Position numbers and translations under genes: made by a program
Shown here: positions 1-8,195 of the stretch, piece after piece
Layout of the letters: each line of letters starts with the position of its first letter
How positions within the stretch are numbered: the first letter of the stretch is position 1
NCBI GenBank assembly: GCA_017643685.1
Contig: JAEPMY010000013.1
Coordinates: forward strand, 1-47,278
Direction: 5' to 3'
Origin: Sneathiella sp.
GTDB lineage: Bacteria > Pseudomonadota > Alphaproteobacteria > Sneathiellales > Sneathiellaceae
Length of the DNA stretch: 47,278 bases
Notes under the pieces: generated by a model
Seen by the model: the letters and a program-made list of their open reading frames with translations, nothing else
The model's database searches: none
Told to the model about the DNA's origin: nothing

Positions 1-401
1 AGTAGGGTGATATCCTCTCCTGTCTCTAAATCGCGATAGGTCTGATGACCAACGCCCCAGCCTCCATGATATTTCTCAACTTTACCACCGAGGGCCTGCG
101 CCATCACCTGATGACCAAAGCAGATACCCAGAGTTGGCTTATCAGCTTCTTTGAGATTTCTGATCAACTCCTCTAGTGGCGGAATCCATCCATGAGGTTC
201 ATAAGCCCCATGCTTTGAACCCGTAATGATCCAACCATCGCACTGGTTAATATCCGTTGGGAAATTTCCTTCTAAAACCGGAAAAACCTCAAATTCAAAA
301 TCTTCTGACCCCAGCAGATCCATAAACATATCTGCATAAGTTCCATATTTATCACCAAGCTCACCTGTGATGTGCCCAGTGAGCAGAATTCCGATTTTCA
401 T
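1..401 (-). CDS. Class I glutamine amidotransferase (GMP-synthase-like), 3' end outside window
   Basis: The reverse strand encodes the N-terminal part (about 133 residues) of a class I glutamine amidotransferase, a fold that hydrolyses glutamine to release ammonia for a synthase or acts in gamma-glutamyl turnover. The visible sequence starts MKIGILLTGH and contains GICFGHQ around Cys94, the nucleophile elbow of this family. The catalytic His/Glu pair would lie past the left edge, so the gene is incomplete here. An in-frame ATG at 416 would add five residues; neither start has a clear Shine-Dalgarno sequence, and 401 fits the family N-terminus better. It follows the DUF3553 gene with a gap of about 38 bp on the same strand, so they probably share a transcript. 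Substrate is unknown. Confidence 0.85.
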   Translation of the reverse strand, partial: MKIGILLTGHITGELGDKYGTYADMFMDLLGSEDFEFEVFPVLEGNFPTDINQCDGWIITGSKHGAYEPHGWIPPLEELIRNLKEADKPTLGICFGHQVMAQALGGKVEKYHGGWGVGHQTYRDLETGEDITL

Positions 402-439
402 TTTGCGTGTGACCATGTTCAAAGAGGATGTTGGGAAGC

Positions 440-661
440 TTATTTAGGTGTTCTGTTGGCTTGTCTGTTAGCACTTATTTCTCGAAGCTCTGCTTCAGTG
501 ACGGGCTCCAGTTCGACGACGCCAGTGATAATCAGCTGTTTTCCTGCGTTTTCAAAATTCACAGTGACGCGATCCGCGATAGAAGATTGCACCTGTCCAA
601 GGCCCCAATTCGGCTGTTTAGGATGACGAACATACTGACCGGGAGAAAAAAACGAGATCAT
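440..661 (-). CDS. DUF3553 domain protein
   Basis: This small protein of 73 residues matches the DUF3553 pattern common in alphaproteobacteria: a basic/aromatic opening (PGQYVRHP), a WGLGQVQS motif, and VTVNFENAGK followed by VVELEPV. The fold is probably a small beta-barrel resembling the CarD/UvrD-tail type. No function is established that I can name. An upstream start at 703 is possible but adds an unconserved stretch; ATG at 661 has a plausible AGGTG about 8 bp upstream and gives the usual family start. It is transcribed leftward ahead of the glutamine amidotransferase gene and divergent from chpT. Confidence 0.75.
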   Translation of the reverse strand: MISFFSPGQYVRHPKQPNWGLGQVQSSIADRVTVNFENAGKQLIITGVVELEPVTEAELREISANRQANRTPK

Positions 662-767
662 AAAACAAGCACCTAGTTGATTAATGAGTGGAGAGTGTAG
701 CAAACTAGGGGGCAGGGAACCAAGACTGATCCGTCACGGAATGGTCGAAATCAGAAGATAGGGACAG

Positions 768-1406
768 ATGATCGATCTAAAACTTGCCGCTTTGATGAGC
801 TCTAAGCTATGCCATGACATTATCGGGCCAGTTGGCGCGGTGAATAACGGAATTGAACTTCTGCAAGACGAAGGCAGCGCAGATATGCGCGATCAGGCAA
901 TTGAGCTTGTTAGCCAAAGCGCGGGAGAGGCTGCCGCTAGGTTGCAGTTTTACCGACTTGCATATGGCCTTGCCGGGGGGATGGGGTCAGAGGTGTCGGT
1001 CAGGGATGCCCGCACTCTTTGCCGCGGATTTATCAAATATGGTAAAGTTGAACTGAACTGGCCAGATGAGGTAGGGGGTGCTGAGAATCTCTCCAAAGAT
1101 GCAATCAAAATTATCTGTAATCTGATTTCAATTGCTGTGGGGGCTTTGCCGCGCGGGGGGAACGTCGATGTAACTGGCGGTATTGAAGGAAATAACTGGT
1201 CCTTTACACTGACAGCTACTGGTCGCCGGGCAGGCCTGCGTGAGGAAATTACGAAAACTCTTCTCGAGGGGTATTCAGAAGATCAATTGAACGCACAAAA
1301 TGTAGCGGCCCAATATATGATGGCCATTGCATCCAACAATGGATGTCAGGTGAAAGTTGAGGGGCTGGAAGAAGAGAAAGTTGTTCTGAGTGCTTCATCC
1401 GCGTAA
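768..1406 (+). CDS. chpT: Histidine phosphotransferase ChpT
   Basis: ChpT (DUF2328/HPTransfase) is the dimeric phosphotransfer protein that relays phosphate from the hybrid kinase CckA to CtrA and CpdR. The N-terminal helix carries SSKLCHDIIGPVGAVNNG with His16 as the expected phosphorylated residue, the family hallmark, and the rest is a degenerate HATPase-like domain ending near residue 205. Length (212 aa) is normal. The start has AGGGA just upstream. The gene lies alone, followed by a strong terminator at 1426-1456, 250 bp before the chemotaxis operon. Its presumed target ctrA is 6.7 kb downstream. CckA is not in the window. Identification rests on the H-box and overall similarity to DUF2328. 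Confidence 0.9.
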   Translation: MIDLKLAALMSSKLCHDIIGPVGAVNNGIELLQDEGSADMRDQAIELVSQSAGEAAARLQFYRLAYGLAGGMGSEVSVRDARTLCRGFIKYGKVELNWPDEVGGAENLSKDAIKIICNLISIAVGALPRGGNVDVTGGIEGNNWSFTLTATGRRAGLREEITKTLLEGYSEDQLNAQNVAAQYMMAIASNNGCQVKVEGLEEEKVVLSASSA

Positions 1407-1425
1407 CTGTTGACAAATAGACTTT

Positions 1426-1456
1426 AAAAAAAAGCGGCCTTCTGGCCGCTTTTTTG
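1426..1456 (+). terminator. Rho-independent terminator after chpT
   Basis: A GCGGCC/GGCCGC stem (1434-1439 and 1444-1449) with a TTCT loop is flanked by an A-tract before and a T-tract after, lengthening the helix with A-T pairs. It starts 20 bp after the chpT stop and separates chpT from cheA. Confidence 0.9.
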
Positions 1457-1654
1457 TTTTTGCGCACGTAAAAACAAAACTGAAAAAGCTGATGAGCTTG
1501 GAATCTATATTAAAATTTTAGGAAAAGCGTATTTTCTTATCTGTGGTTGTTAACCGTAACTGCTTGTTAACCTCTTTATCGCATTCTTTGCTCTAGTCTC
1601 TGGCTAGAGTTTTAAGAAAGTGGTCCTGCAAAAAGGCGGGGAGAGAGCAACGGC
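1457..1654 (+). promoter_or_regulatory. cheA upstream region with paired TTGTTAACC elements
   Basis: This 198-bp gap must hold the promoter of the che operon. It contains two direct copies of TTGTTAACC (1547-1555 and 1564-1572) exactly 17 bp apart; each includes TTAAC, the CtrA half-site, but the spacing is not the classic TTAA-N7-TTAAC. Further down is a short inverted repeat, CTCTAG (1591-1596) and CTAGAG (1604-1609), followed by TTTT, in the probable leader. No convincing -35/-10 or -24/-12 pair could be assigned. Confidence 0.5.
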
Positions 1655-4483
1655 ATGGATGATCTGTTAAGTGAATTTCTAACTGAAACCAACGAAAATA
1701 TTGGCATTGTAGATGCCGCATTGGTGGCGCTTGAGCAAAACCCCGATGACGGTAGCCAGATTGATAATATTTTCCGTCTTGTGCATACCATTAAAGGTAC
1801 CTGTGGTTTCTTGGGTCTGCCGCGCCTCGAAGCAGTTGCGCATGCGGGTGAAAATGTTCTAGGCAAGATTCGTGACGGCGAGTTGGAAGTTACACCCGAT
1901 GTCGTGACGATCATTCTGGAAGCAATGGATGTGATTAAGGATCTCCTTGAGACCCTTGAGCAAACGGAAGAAGAACCAGAAGGAAATGATCAGGATCTGA
2001 TCGATCGTCTTAATGACGTAGCTTATGGTACTTCTAATGCCAAAGCAGCAGCCCCAGCACCAGAGCCAGAAGTATCAAATGTGGTTGAGCTGAAAGAAGA
2101 AAGCTCCCACGAAGTGAGTGAAGCCGAACTTGAAGCCGCCTTCCAAGCGGCGCCAGGGCCGGATGAAGCCGCGGCGGACAGTGATGACTCTGATAGTGCT
2201 CGTGACCTGAAGCCAGGTGAAGTGTCTCTCGAAGAACTTGAAGCGGCTTTCTTGGCTGCGCCAGGCCCCGAGATGGATGCGCCTGCTGAGCCAGAAAAGG
2301 TGGAGGCTGAACCAGAAGCTGCGGTGCCGGCTCCTGTTGCGCCGAAAGCTGCAGCAGAAAAGCCTGCGGCGAAAGCGGCCCCTGAAGGTGGGCAGAAGGA
2401 AAGCAATCTTGCTAATCAGAGCATTCGTGTGAATGTCGAATTGCTTGAAAATTTGATGACAATGGTAAGTGAACTTGTCCTGACACGTAACCAGCTGTTG
2501 CAGATGGTCCGTGGCATGGATGACAACGAATTTACTGTTCCTCTTCAACGGCTCAGCCATGTAACCACTGAGCTGCAGGAAGGGTTGATGAAGACCCGAA
2601 TGCAGCCAATTGGCAACGCCTGGTCCAAGCTACCACGTATTATCCGTGACTTGAGCCATGATCTTGGCAAGAAAATTGACTTGGTCATGCATGGTGCAGA
2701 AACAGAACTGGATCGCCAGGTTCTGGAGCTGATTAAAGATCCACTCACTCATATGGTTCGGAACTCTGCGGATCATGGACTTGAGGGGCCGCAAGAACGC
2801 CTTGCCGCCGGCAAGCGCGACACTGGCCGTGTGATTTTGGATGCGTATCACGAAGGTGGTCACATCATTATTACGATTACAGACGATGGCCGTGGTCTGA
2901 ATGTCGAGAAAATTAAGAACAAAGTTCTTGAGAACGGCCTCGCATCCGAAGCTGAGCTTGAAAACATGTCAACTCAGCAAATCCACAACTTTATCATGCG
3001 GGCAGGTTTCTCAACCGCTGAGAAAGTCACCAACGTTTCTGGACGTGGTGTGGGTATGGATGTTGTAAAATCCAACATTGAGAAAATTGGCGGTACTATT
3101 GAGCTTAAATCTGAAGAGGGTAAAGGCTCAACATTCACCATCAAGATCCCACTCACACTGGCAATTGTCTCTGCACTGATTGTTGAATGTGGTGGTGAGC
3201 GGTTCGCTGTTCCACAAATCAGCGTGGTTGAGCTGGTTCGCGCCTCTACAGATGGTCGCAGCGAAAACACTATTGAAATGATTAACGACTCGCCAGTTCT
3301 AAGGCTTCGGGATCGCTTGTTGCCACTCGTTCATTTGAACGAAATTCTACGTCTGGAAACATCTGCAGATGAAGTTGCTGAAAAGAGCGAGGTAAAAGGC
3401 AGCGAAGAGTTTATCATTGTCACGCAAGTTGGCGCATATACTTTTGGTATCGTCGTTGATCGCGTGTTTGATACAGAAGAAATTGTTGTTAAACCGGTTG
3501 CGCCAATTCTGCGTCACCTCTCAATCTTCTCAGGAAATACAATCCTGGGCGATGGTAGCGTGATCATGATCCTGGATCCGAACGGTATTGCTTCTCAGTC
3601 TGGAGAAAATATTGTGAGCGATCACAGCCATGAAGAGGAAGCGCGCCGCGAGGCTTATAGCTCTGATAAAGAAGCAATGTTGATCTGCCGCGCAGGTGGT
3701 CAAGAGCCGAAAGCTGTACCTCTATCCTTGGTTGCACGTCTTGAAGAAATCGACGTAGAAACAATCGAGAATACTAACGGACAGCTTGTTGTTCAGTACC
3801 GCGGTAAAATCATGCCCCTGGTTACAATGAATGAGCATTGCAAAGTTGCTGAGACAGGCCGTCAGCCAATCCTGGTGTTTACGGATAGCGACCGAACAAT
3901 GGGTCTGGTCGTTGATGAAATCGTAGATATCGTTGAGGATCACCTCAATGTCGAGATGGCTTCAAACATCGAAGGCATGATCGGTAGTGCTGTGATCCGC
4001 GGTAAAGCAACTGATATTATTGATGTCGGTTTCTTCCTGCAGAAATGTTTTGGTGATTGGTTCGGCTCACACGATAAGGTCGCATATGGATCTTCCAAAT
4101 CTTCACAGCGTGTCCTTTTGGTAGATGACAGCCCATTCTTCCGTAACATGCTTGTGCCGCTCCTATCTGTTGCCGGGTATGAAGTCAGCACTGCTGAAAA
4201 CCCAACTCAGGCGCTGGATATGAGAGAGCGGGGAGAGCTGTTTGATATTATCGTTAGCGATATTGAGATGCCTGATATGGATGGTTTCCAGTTTGCTGAA
4301 GAGGTGTTGAAGGATGAACGTTGGGCGGAAACACCAATTATCGCCTTGTCATCTCATACAACACAGCAGGACTTTGATCGCGGTCGTCAGGTAGGCTTCT
4401 CCGATTATGTTGCGAAGTTTGATCGTGATGCCCTTATGAACACCTTGTCACAGACATTACGCATTGGCGGAGGAGCAAAATGA
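1655..4483 (+). CDS. cheA: Chemotaxis hybrid histidine kinase CheA with C-terminal receiver domain
   Basis: CheA is the cytoplasmic kinase of the chemoreceptor arrays; it phosphorylates CheY and CheB. Domains in order: HPt (about 1-105, phosphorylated His44 in RLVHTIKG), a long acidic/Ala-Pro-rich linker (about 125-250), dimerisation helices (about 255-320), HATPase with N-box near HMVRNSADHG and GRGVGMDV, a CheW-like domain from about residue 500, a second CheW-like segment (about 670-790), and a receiver domain (about 815-935; acceptor Asp in SDIEMPDMDG). At 942 residues it is larger than enteric CheA because of the linker, the second CheW-like segment and the receiver; CheA-REC fusions are known in alphaproteobacteria. 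The linker carries one peptide motif twice (residues 152-170 and 188-206). The receiver may be a phosphate sink. The start has GGGGAGAG upstream. First gene of cheAWYBR. Confidence 0.95.
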   Translation: MDDLLSEFLTETNENIGIVDAALVALEQNPDDGSQIDNIFRLVHTIKGTCGFLGLPRLEAVAHAGENVLGKIRDGELEVTPDVVTIILEAMDVIKDLLETLEQTEEEPEGNDQDLIDRLNDVAYGTSNAKAAAPAPEPEVSNVVELKEESSHEVSEAELEAAFQAAPGPDEAAADSDDSDSARDLKPGEVSLEELEAAFLAAPGPEMDAPAEPEKVEAEPEAAVPAPVAPKAAAEKPAAKAAPEGGQKESNLANQSIRVNVELLENLMTMVSELVLTRNQLLQMVRGMDDNEFTVPLQRLSHVTTELQEGLMKTRMQPIGNAWSKLPRIIRDLSHDLGKKIDLVMHGAETELDRQVLELIKDPLTHMVRNSADHGLEGPQERLAAGKRDTGRVILDAYHEGGHIIITITDDGRGLNVEKIKNKVLENGLASEAELENMSTQQIHNFIMRAGFSTAEKVTNVSGRGVGMDVVKSNIEKIGGTIELKSEEGKGSTFTIKIPLTLAIVSALIVECGGERFAVPQISVVELVRASTDGRSENTIEMINDSPVLRLRDRLLPLVHLNEILRLETSADEVAEKSEVKGSEEFIIVTQVGAYTFGIVVDRVFDTEEIVVKPVAPILRHLSIFSGNTILGDGSVIMILDPNGIASQSGENIVSDHSHEEEARREAYSSDKEAMLICRAGGQEPKAVPLSLVARLEEIDVETIENTNGQLVVQYRGKIMPLVTMNEHCKVAETGRQPILVFTDSDRTMGLVVDEIVDIVEDHLNVEMASNIEGMIGSAVIRGKATDIIDVGFFLQKCFGDWFGSHDKVAYGSSKSSQRVLLVDDSPFFRNMLVPLLSVAGYEVSTAENPTQALDMRERGELFDIIVSDIEMPDMDGFQFAEEVLKDERWAETPIIALSSHTTQQDFDRGRQVGFSDYVAKFDRDALMNTLSQTLRIGGGAK

Positions 4484-4935
4484 GTGTGAGTGAAGTACAG
4501 GAATATGTCACTGTCACCATTGGTGGCCAGATGTTTGGTATTCCGGTTTTGCAGGTCCACGATGTCCTCGGCAAAATCCAGCTGACCCATATTCCTCTGG
4601 CGCCGCCAGAAGTTGCTGGCGCGCTTAACCTTCGGGGGCGGATTGTAACCTGTATTGATGTTCGCAAACGTTTAGGTCTGCAAAATGCTAATGAGGCAGA
4701 GGACCAGATGAGTGTTGTTGTTGAGCATCATGGAGAGCCATATAGCCTGCTTATTGACTCAGTGGGGGAAGTTTTGAGTCTTAAGTCAGAAAATATGGAA
4801 TCTAATCCCGCTACTCTCGATAGTCGCTGGCGCGAGGTTTCATCGGGGATTTATAGAACCGAGGACAAATTGCTAGTGATCCTGCAGATCGATCGTTTGC
4901 TTGATTTTGCAGGTAGTTCCGTTAAGGCGGCGTGA
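4480..4935 (+). CDS. cheW: Chemotaxis coupling protein CheW
   Basis: CheW links chemoreceptors to CheA. The whole 151-residue protein is one CheW domain: YVTVTIGGQMFGIPVLQVHDVLG at the start, the RGRIVTCIDVRKRLGL core, and the LLIDSVGEVLSL segment. Its ATG overlaps the cheA stop (ATGA), so translation is probably coupled and the CheA:CheW ratio kept fixed. Normal length for the family. Confidence 0.95.
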   Translation: MSVSEVQEYVTVTIGGQMFGIPVLQVHDVLGKIQLTHIPLAPPEVAGALNLRGRIVTCIDVRKRLGLQNANEAEDQMSVVVEHHGEPYSLLIDSVGEVLSLKSENMESNPATLDSRWREVSSGIYRTEDKLLVILQIDRLLDFAGSSVKAA

Positions 4936-4959
4936 TTAACACAAAAATAGAGAGATAGA

Positions 4960-5325
4960 ATGGCTTCGTGTCTCATTGTTGATGATTCAAAAGTGGTCCG
5001 TATGGTTGCTCGGCGCATCCTGGAGGACTTGAATTTTGACATCCTTGAAGCGGAAGACGGTCAAGGAGCTCTGGATATTTGCCTGAAAGGCATGCCAGAT
5101 GTGATCCTTCTGGATTGGAATATGCCTGTTATGAACGGGTTAGATTTCCTCAAACAGCTTCGACTTTCCGATGGCGGTGGTGAACCCGTCGTTGTCTTCT
5201 GTACAACTGAAAATGATATGGCGCACATTCGTGAGGCGATTTCAGCCGGTGCGAATGAATATATCATGAAGCCTTTTGATCGGGCGATCATTGAGGCGAA
5301 GTTCTCTCAAGTAGGAGTGCTCTAG
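4960..5325 (+). CDS. cheY: Chemotaxis response regulator CheY
   Basis: A stand-alone receiver domain of 121 residues. The acidic pair Asp8-Asp9, acceptor Asp52 (ILLDWNMP), the conserved Thr (CTTEND) and Lys (IMKPFD) are all present. Phospho-CheY binds the FliM/FliN switch to change motor rotation. It lies 24 bp after cheW behind an AGAGAGAT Shine-Dalgarno-like stretch, and its stop codon shares a base with the GTG proposed for cheB. As the only free-standing receiver in the operon it is the likely motor CheY, although other CheY proteins may exist elsewhere. Confidence 0.93.
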   Translation: MASCLIVDDSKVVRMVARRILEDLNFDILEAEDGQGALDICLKGMPDVILLDWNMPVMNGLDFLKQLRLSDGGGEPVVVFCTTENDMAHIREAISAGANEYIMKPFDRAIIEAKFSQVGVL

Positions 5326-6512
5326 TGATTCAACTGGGCAGTCCAGCAGTCAAGGAAATAGTATCAAGAATGTCTACTCCCTACAGGGTAATGCTGGTCG
5401 ATGACTCCGCTGTAATACGGGGTTTTTTGGCTCGTTGGCTTAAAGAAGAAAACGATATTGAAGTCGTTGCATCCGTAAGCAATGGAGCAATTGCACTCAG
5501 GGAATTTGAGAAAGCAAAGCCTGATGTGGTTATTCTGGATATTGAGATGCCGGAAATGGACGGCATGACAGCTTTGCCAAAACTGATTGCTCTTGACCCG
5601 GAAGTTAAAGTGATTATGGCCTCGACGCTGACATTGCGAAATGCAGACATCAGCATGAAGGCGCTTTCGATGGGGGCGGCTGACTACATTCCAAAACCGG
5701 AGAGCACGCGTGTTGCTGGTGACAAGGAAGTGTTCCAGCGAGATCTGGTTGCGAAGGTTCGTGCCCTTGGTGCACGCAAGCGCGGTAAAACGGCTGCGCC
5801 AGCCAAAGATTTCGCGCGATCATCTTCAAATACGTCAGTAACGGCCGCGGCTAAGGCTGCACCTGCCGCAGCAGGTGGCGGGCTATACCGAAATAGTCAA
5901 ATTGTTCTGCGTAAGAGTACGATGTCCCTAATGCCACAAGTATTGGCAATTGGGTCTTCCACAGGCGGCCCTCAAGCACTTTTCAAGCTATTTGAAAAGT
6001 TGAAAGGGCATGTCACGAAACCAATTTTCATTACGCAGCATATGCCTGCGACATTTACCTCAATTCTGGCGGAGCATCTGGAGAAGATTGCGGGTGTTCC
6101 TTGCAAAGAAGCGGTGAATGGTGAAATCGTCCAAGACAAACACATTTATTTGGCCCCGGGAGATTGGCACATGACTGTCGTCAAAGAGGGGGGGGATGTG
6201 CGGATCAAGCTTAATCAGGATCCGCCAGAAAATTTCTGTAGGCCGGCGGTTGATCCAATGCTGCGGAGCCTGAATGCTGCATATGGTGGACGTGTTTTGA
6301 CTGTCATCCTGACAGGTATGGGACATGATGGCCAAAAAGGCAGCGAAGAGCTGGCGCAAGCTGGTGCACCTATTATTGCTCAGGATGAAGCGACAAGCGT
6401 TGTCTGGGGGATGCCTGGTGCGGTTGCTACATCTGGCCTTTCAAGCTCTGTTTTGCCGCTTGATGATATTCCAGATGCAATCAGTAATGTTATGACAGGG
6501 AGGCCGGTATGA
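5325..6512 (+). CDS. cheB: Chemotaxis-specific methylesterase/glutaminase CheB
   Basis: CheB removes methyl groups from chemoreceptors and deamidates glutamines during adaptation. An N-terminal receiver domain (VMLVDDSAVIRG, acceptor Asp in VVILDIEMPEMDG) is joined by an Ala/Ser-rich linker to the C-terminal methylesterase with GSSTGGPQ (catalytic Ser about 212), TQHMP (His) and GMGHDG (Asp). Start choice: GTG at 5325 overlaps the cheY stop and has AGGAG 7 bp upstream; an in-frame ATG at 5370 has a weaker AAGGAA 12 bp away but gives the more usual family N-terminus (MSTPYRV). The stop overlaps the cheR start, continuing the coupled operon. Confidence 0.93.
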   Translation: MIQLGSPAVKEIVSRMSTPYRVMLVDDSAVIRGFLARWLKEENDIEVVASVSNGAIALREFEKAKPDVVILDIEMPEMDGMTALPKLIALDPEVKVIMASTLTLRNADISMKALSMGAADYIPKPESTRVAGDKEVFQRDLVAKVRALGARKRGKTAAPAKDFARSSSNTSVTAAAKAAPAAAGGGLYRNSQIVLRKSTMSLMPQVLAIGSSTGGPQALFKLFEKLKGHVTKPIFITQHMPATFTSILAEHLEKIAGVPCKEAVNGEIVQDKHIYLAPGDWHMTVVKEGGDVRIKLNQDPPENFCRPAVDPMLRSLNAAYGGRVLTVILTGMGHDGQKGSEELAQAGAPIIAQDEATSVVWGMPGAVATSGLSSSVLPLDDIPDAISNVMTGRPV

Positions 6513-7342
6513 ACAGTCAGGACTTCCAACTCTTAAGCACGTTGGTTAGAGAGCGATCTGGCCTCGTGCTGACTGAAGATAAGGTTTATTTGCTGGAAAG
6601 CCGTCTGGTCCCACTTGCCCGTCGTCGGGGACTTAATACCCTCGAAGATTTAGCAGGTGAGTTGCGCCGGACAAATGATGAAAAGCTCAAAGAGGACATC
6701 ACGGAAGCGATGACCACTAATGAGACATTCTTCTTCCGTGACAATAAACCGTTCGATATTTTCAAAGAAAATATCCTGCCGCATCTCTTGAAAGCACGTG
6801 CCGGCCAGAAGACTATCCGTATCTGGAACGCAGCTTGTTCAACAGGACAGGAGCCATATTCTTTGGCGATGCTGCTGAAAGAAGAGTCCGCTAAGCTGAC
6901 CGGTTGGCGCGTAGAGATCATGGCAACTGATATTTCCAATGAGGTTTTGGAAAAGGCAAAAGCAGGTCTGTATTCTCAGTTTGAGGTGCAGCGTGGTTTG
7001 CCAATACAGCTCCTGATCAAGTATTTTCAGCAAATGGGGGAGATGTGGCAGATCGACAGCTCCATCCGCGCTATGGTGAAGTTTGAAAAGCTGAATCTGC
7101 TTGATAATCTGTCTCGTGTTGGTGGTTTCGATGTTATTTTCTGCCGGAACGTGTTGATTTATTTTGATAACCCAACCAAGGCAAAAGTGCTGAACCAGAT
7201 GCGCAATATTCTCGCTAAAGATGGTGCGTTGTTCCTTGGCGGTGCCGAGACCGTGCTGGGTATCTGCGATGATCTAAAACCAATCTCAGGGCTGAAGGGT
7301 GTTTACACGCCAGCAGAAAATGGAATCCTTGCTGCGAGCTAA
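6509..7342 (+). CDS. cheR: Chemoreceptor glutamate methyltransferase CheR
   Basis: CheR methylates receptor glutamates using S-adenosylmethionine, opposing CheB. The 277-residue protein has the N-terminal helical domain, the MTTNETFFFRD motif, the SAM-binding WNAACSTGQEPYS loop and the FCRNVLIYF motif, all diagnostic. ATG overlaps the cheB stop (ATGA). It closes the che operon and is followed by a bidirectional terminator shared with ctrA. Confidence 0.95.
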   Translation: MNSQDFQLLSTLVRERSGLVLTEDKVYLLESRLVPLARRRGLNTLEDLAGELRRTNDEKLKEDITEAMTTNETFFFRDNKPFDIFKENILPHLLKARAGQKTIRIWNAACSTGQEPYSLAMLLKEESAKLTGWRVEIMATDISNEVLEKAKAGLYSQFEVQRGLPIQLLIKYFQQMGEMWQIDSSIRAMVKFEKLNLLDNLSRVGGFDVIFCRNVLIYFDNPTKAKVLNQMRNILAKDGALFLGGAETVLGICDDLKPISGLKGVYTPAENGILAAS

Positions 7343-7371
7343 ATCCTCTTATCTCCACAGGGTTAAAATAC

Positions 7372-7407
7372 AAAAAAGCCTGACAGATTTCTCTGTCAGG
7401 CTTTTTT
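7372..7407. terminator. Bidirectional terminator between cheR and ctrA
   Basis: An 11-bp perfect stem (7377-7387 with 7392-7402; AGCCTGACAGA and its complement) with loop TTTC is preceded by an A-tract and followed by a T-tract. It can therefore terminate both the rightward che operon and the leftward ctrA transcript, which converge here. Confidence 0.93.
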
Positions 7408-7437
7408 GATTAGGAGAGTTGGGGTTGAGAACTCTTC

Positions 7438-8139
7438 TTAACTTGCTTTTGCTTGTGCCCGCTCGTCTGGATCGCGAAGAACGTAACCGCGCCCCCAAAC
7501 AGTTTCGATGTAGTTATCGCCATTTGTGGCGGATGCCAGCTTCTTGCGAAGCTTACAAACGAACACGTCGATAATTTTTAGTTCCGGCTCGTCCATGCCG
7601 CCATACAGGTGGTTCAGGAACATTTCTTTTGTCAGTGTTGTTCCTTTACGCAAGCTGAGGAGTTCCAGCATGCCGTATTCTTTACCTGTTAGGTGAAGGC
7701 GCTGACCATTAACCTCAACGGATTTACTATCGAGATTAACTGTAAGCTTGCCAGTTGAGATTGTAGACTGGGCATGACCTTTAGAACGGCGCACGATTGC
7801 GTGAATTCTAGCAATCAGCTCATCTTTATTAAAAGGCTTCGTCAGATAGTCGTGAGCACCAAAGCCCAGACCCTTCACTTTGTCGTCTGGCTCAGACATA
7901 CCGGACAGGATCAAGATAGGTGTAGAGACCTTGGCTGTCCGTAGCTTCTTCAGCACGTCATATCCGGACATATCCGGCAGACCAAGATCTAGAATAATGA
8001 TATCGTAATCGTACAGTTTACCAAGATCCACACCCTCTTCACCTAGGTCTGTGGAATATACGTTGAACCCCTCGGCGTTTAGCATCAATTCGATGCCACG
8101 GGCCATGGAGCTATCGTCTTCAATCAATAATACCCGCAT
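7438..8139 (-). CDS. ctrA: Cell cycle/motility response regulator CtrA
   Basis: CtrA is the alphaproteobacterial OmpR-family regulator that binds TTAA-N7-TTAAC and controls flagellar, chemotaxis and, in some lineages, cell-division genes. The 233-residue protein begins [20 protein letters not shown] and has acceptor Asp51, the [22 protein letters not shown] junction, and a winged-helix domain with [12 protein letters not shown] and FVCKLRKKL, nearly invariant in CtrA orthologues. The C-terminus ends Lys-Ala-Ser rather than the Ala-Ala that serves as ClpXP signal in Caulobacter. A perfect CtrA box lies 40 bp upstream, suggesting autoregulation. Divergent from fliI. Confidence 0.96.
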   Translation of the reverse strand: MRVLLIEDDSSMARGIELMLNAEGFNVYSTDLGEEGVDLGKLYDYDIIILDLGLPDMSGYDVLKKLRTAKVSTPILILSGMSEPDDKVKGLGFGAHDYLTKPFNKDELIARIHAIVRRSKGHAQSTISTGKLTVNLDSKSVEVNGQRLHLTGKEYGMLELLSLRKGTTLTKEMFLNHLYGGMDEPELKIIDVFVCKLRKKLASATNGDNYIETVWGRGYVLRDPDERAQAKAS

Positions 8140-8179
8140 GAGTGGACCTCCTGTATCTGTTCATTGTTAATATTTTAGA

Positions 8180-8195
8180 TTAACAAGAAGTTAAC
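8180..8195 (+). promoter_or_regulatory. CtrA box in the ctrA-fliI intergenic region
   Basis: TTAA (8180-8183), seven bases, TTAAC (8191-8195) matches the published CtrA consensus exactly. It lies 41 bp upstream of the ctrA start and 136 bp upstream of fliI. The surrounding 60 bp contain three more TTAA words, including TTAA at 8167 and 8203, but at non-consensus spacings. CtrA control of its own gene and perhaps of fliIJ is inferred. Confidence 0.8.
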
